The notes below the pieces were generated by a model. That model had not been told where the DNA came from. It ran no database searches and was given only the letters and a program-made list of their open reading frames with translations. This document shows, one piece after another, positions 63,287-64,000 of a stretch of 64,000 nt of DNA. The translations under genes and the position numbers were made by a program. The first letter of the stretch is position 1. Each line of letters opens with the position of its first letter. The stretch spans positions 1-64,000 of the forward strand of contig CAZHNG010000001.1 in NCBI GenBank assembly GCA_964533785.1, read 5' to 3'. This stretch comes from JANQRV01 sp964533785 (GTDB taxonomy: Bacteria > Bacteroidota > Bacteroidia > Chitinophagales > Saprospiraceae).

Positions 63287-64000
63287 CTAATAATGGCACT
63301 TCTGACATTCAAGACCGCCTATATCTTCCACAGTTACTTTGTCACGTTCACCATTACTTAGTTCTTCATGGTATCTTTCGTAAGCCTGATAGTATTCGTT
63401 ATCACTGAATTGTACCTCCGTTTGACGGTGACAATTCACGCACCAACCCATCGATAGGGGTGAATACTGCTGTACAACTTCCATTTCTTCTACGGGACCG
63501 TGACAAGTCTGGCATTCTAATTGCCCGACAGTAACGTGCTGCGCATGATTAAAATAAGCGTGATCTGGTAGATTGTGAATTCTAACCCACTCGATCGGTC
63601 CCTGGATCTTAGGCTTGGTTTCATTAGTCAAAGAAGTTTGGATACCTTCCCACTGATCTTCCATCAGTTCTTCGCCTTTCTGATCTAATTGACCATTTTC
63701 CTGGATATAATTATCAGCGATCCAGCTCTTGAAGATCTTTTCAATATCCGATTCACTTAGATCTTCATAATTCTCGATATATTCATCCGTATTCGGATTA
63801 TAACCGATAGAAGCATAAATCTTAGAGATTTCTGCCGTACCGTACTGAGATCCTACTTTGATCGCGCTGTGGCAATTCATACAGGTATTAGCTGCCGGTA
63901 TAACAGAGTGTTTACTGCGGCGAGCACCATCGTGACAATATTGGCAATCGATTTGATTCAGACCGGCATGTGTAACGTGAGAGAATTTAATCGGTTGCTC
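63287..64000 (-). CDS. actA: ACIII subunit ActA (pentaheme cytochrome c), 5' end outside window
   Basis: The reading frame is open through the window edge on the minus strand, so the annotated protein is only the C-terminal 237 residues; the methionine at 63880 is internal (part of C-M-N-C-H). Five heme c sites are visible in order: CQYCH, CMNCH, CQTCH, CVNCH and CQKCH. This fits the pentaheme ActA of ACIII. It is the first subunit gene of the operon, and the promoter lies outside this window. The last CXXCH is two residues from the C-terminus. Confidence 0.93.
   Translation of the reverse strand, partial: EQPIKFSHVTHAGLNQIDCQYCHDGARRSKHSVIPAANTCMNCHSAIKVGSQYGTAEISKIYASIGYNPNTDEYIENYEDLSESDIEKIFKSWIADNYIQENGQLDQKGEELMEDQWEGIQTSLTNETKPKIQGPIEWVRIHNLPDHAYFNHAQHVTVGQLECQTCHGPVEEMEVVQQYSPLSMGWCVNCHRQTEVQFSDNEYYQAYERYHEELSNGERDKVTVEDIGGLECQKCHY

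Overview
The window looks like a draft chromosome segment of a Bacteroidota bacterium, most likely of the Saprospiria (Lewinella/Saprospiraceae-like). Phylum-level evidence seen here: a SusC/SusD pair, an Alternative Complex III plus caa3-type oxidase operon in the Bacteroidota order, SPII-type lipoproteins, AT-rich leaders without strong Shine-Dalgarno sites, and several TAnnTTTG -7 boxes. The class is an inference. A run of 100 N (29670-29769) inside a repeat array marks an assembly gap.

Layout. 0-0.6 kb: the 5' part of a tRNA-Thr and a decayed tRNA-like copy with a hairpin in its anticodon arm. 0.7-12.1 kb: queE, a BatA-type membrane protein, an esterase-ThuA fusion, a two-subunit molybdenum hydroxylase (iorAB), an outer-membrane barrel, a lactonase and a phosphodiester glycosidase. 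12.5-17.3 kb: a SusD/SusC outer-membrane uptake pair. 17.8-26 kb: mostly leftward genes: an aspartoacylase-like amidohydrolase, a TapB/DUF3108-like protein, a large zinc protease, a CBM9-like lipoprotein, a creatininase-family amidohydrolase, a nuclease remnant, MscL and an NTF2-RidA fusion. 26-38 kb: a catabolic neighbourhood (enolase superfamily, metallophosphoesterase, two SDRs, RraA-like aldolase, FAD oxidoreductase, sodium symporter, DUF4434, AGE epimerase) that looks built for uptake and oxidation/epimerisation of a sugar or sugar acid. Part of it lies between two inverted copies of a ~190-bp repeat. 38.4-42.6 kb: a leftward operon of an S9 peptidase with a C-terminal FGE-like domain, a frameshifted BNR-repeat protein and a MoaD/ThiS-like small protein. 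43.2-44.8 kb: an AT-rich islet with two small proteins resembling effector-associated domains of bacterial conflict systems. 45.4-45.7 kb: a tRNA-Arg(UCU) interrupted by a 236-nt group I intron. 45.8-47.1 kb: ung and a DUF423 protein.

47.2-64 kb is one respiratory unit transcribed leftward: actA (cut by the window end), actB, C, D, E, F, then oxidase subunit II, subunit I, heme O synthase, two subunit III proteins, subunit IV, and after a terminator a SCO-like protein, a DUF420 protein and a small CPMC-motif membrane protein. Alternative Complex III oxidises menaquinol and passes electrons through its cytochromes to the CuA site of the oxidase. Oxidase subunit II carries an extra C-terminal OmpA-like peptidoglycan-binding domain, which could tether the supercomplex to the cell wall.

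The most notable items are the intron-bearing tRNA-Arg, the CoxII-OmpA fusion, the EAD-like pair, the S9-FGE/BNR/MoaD operon, and the two families of intergenic palindromic repeats.
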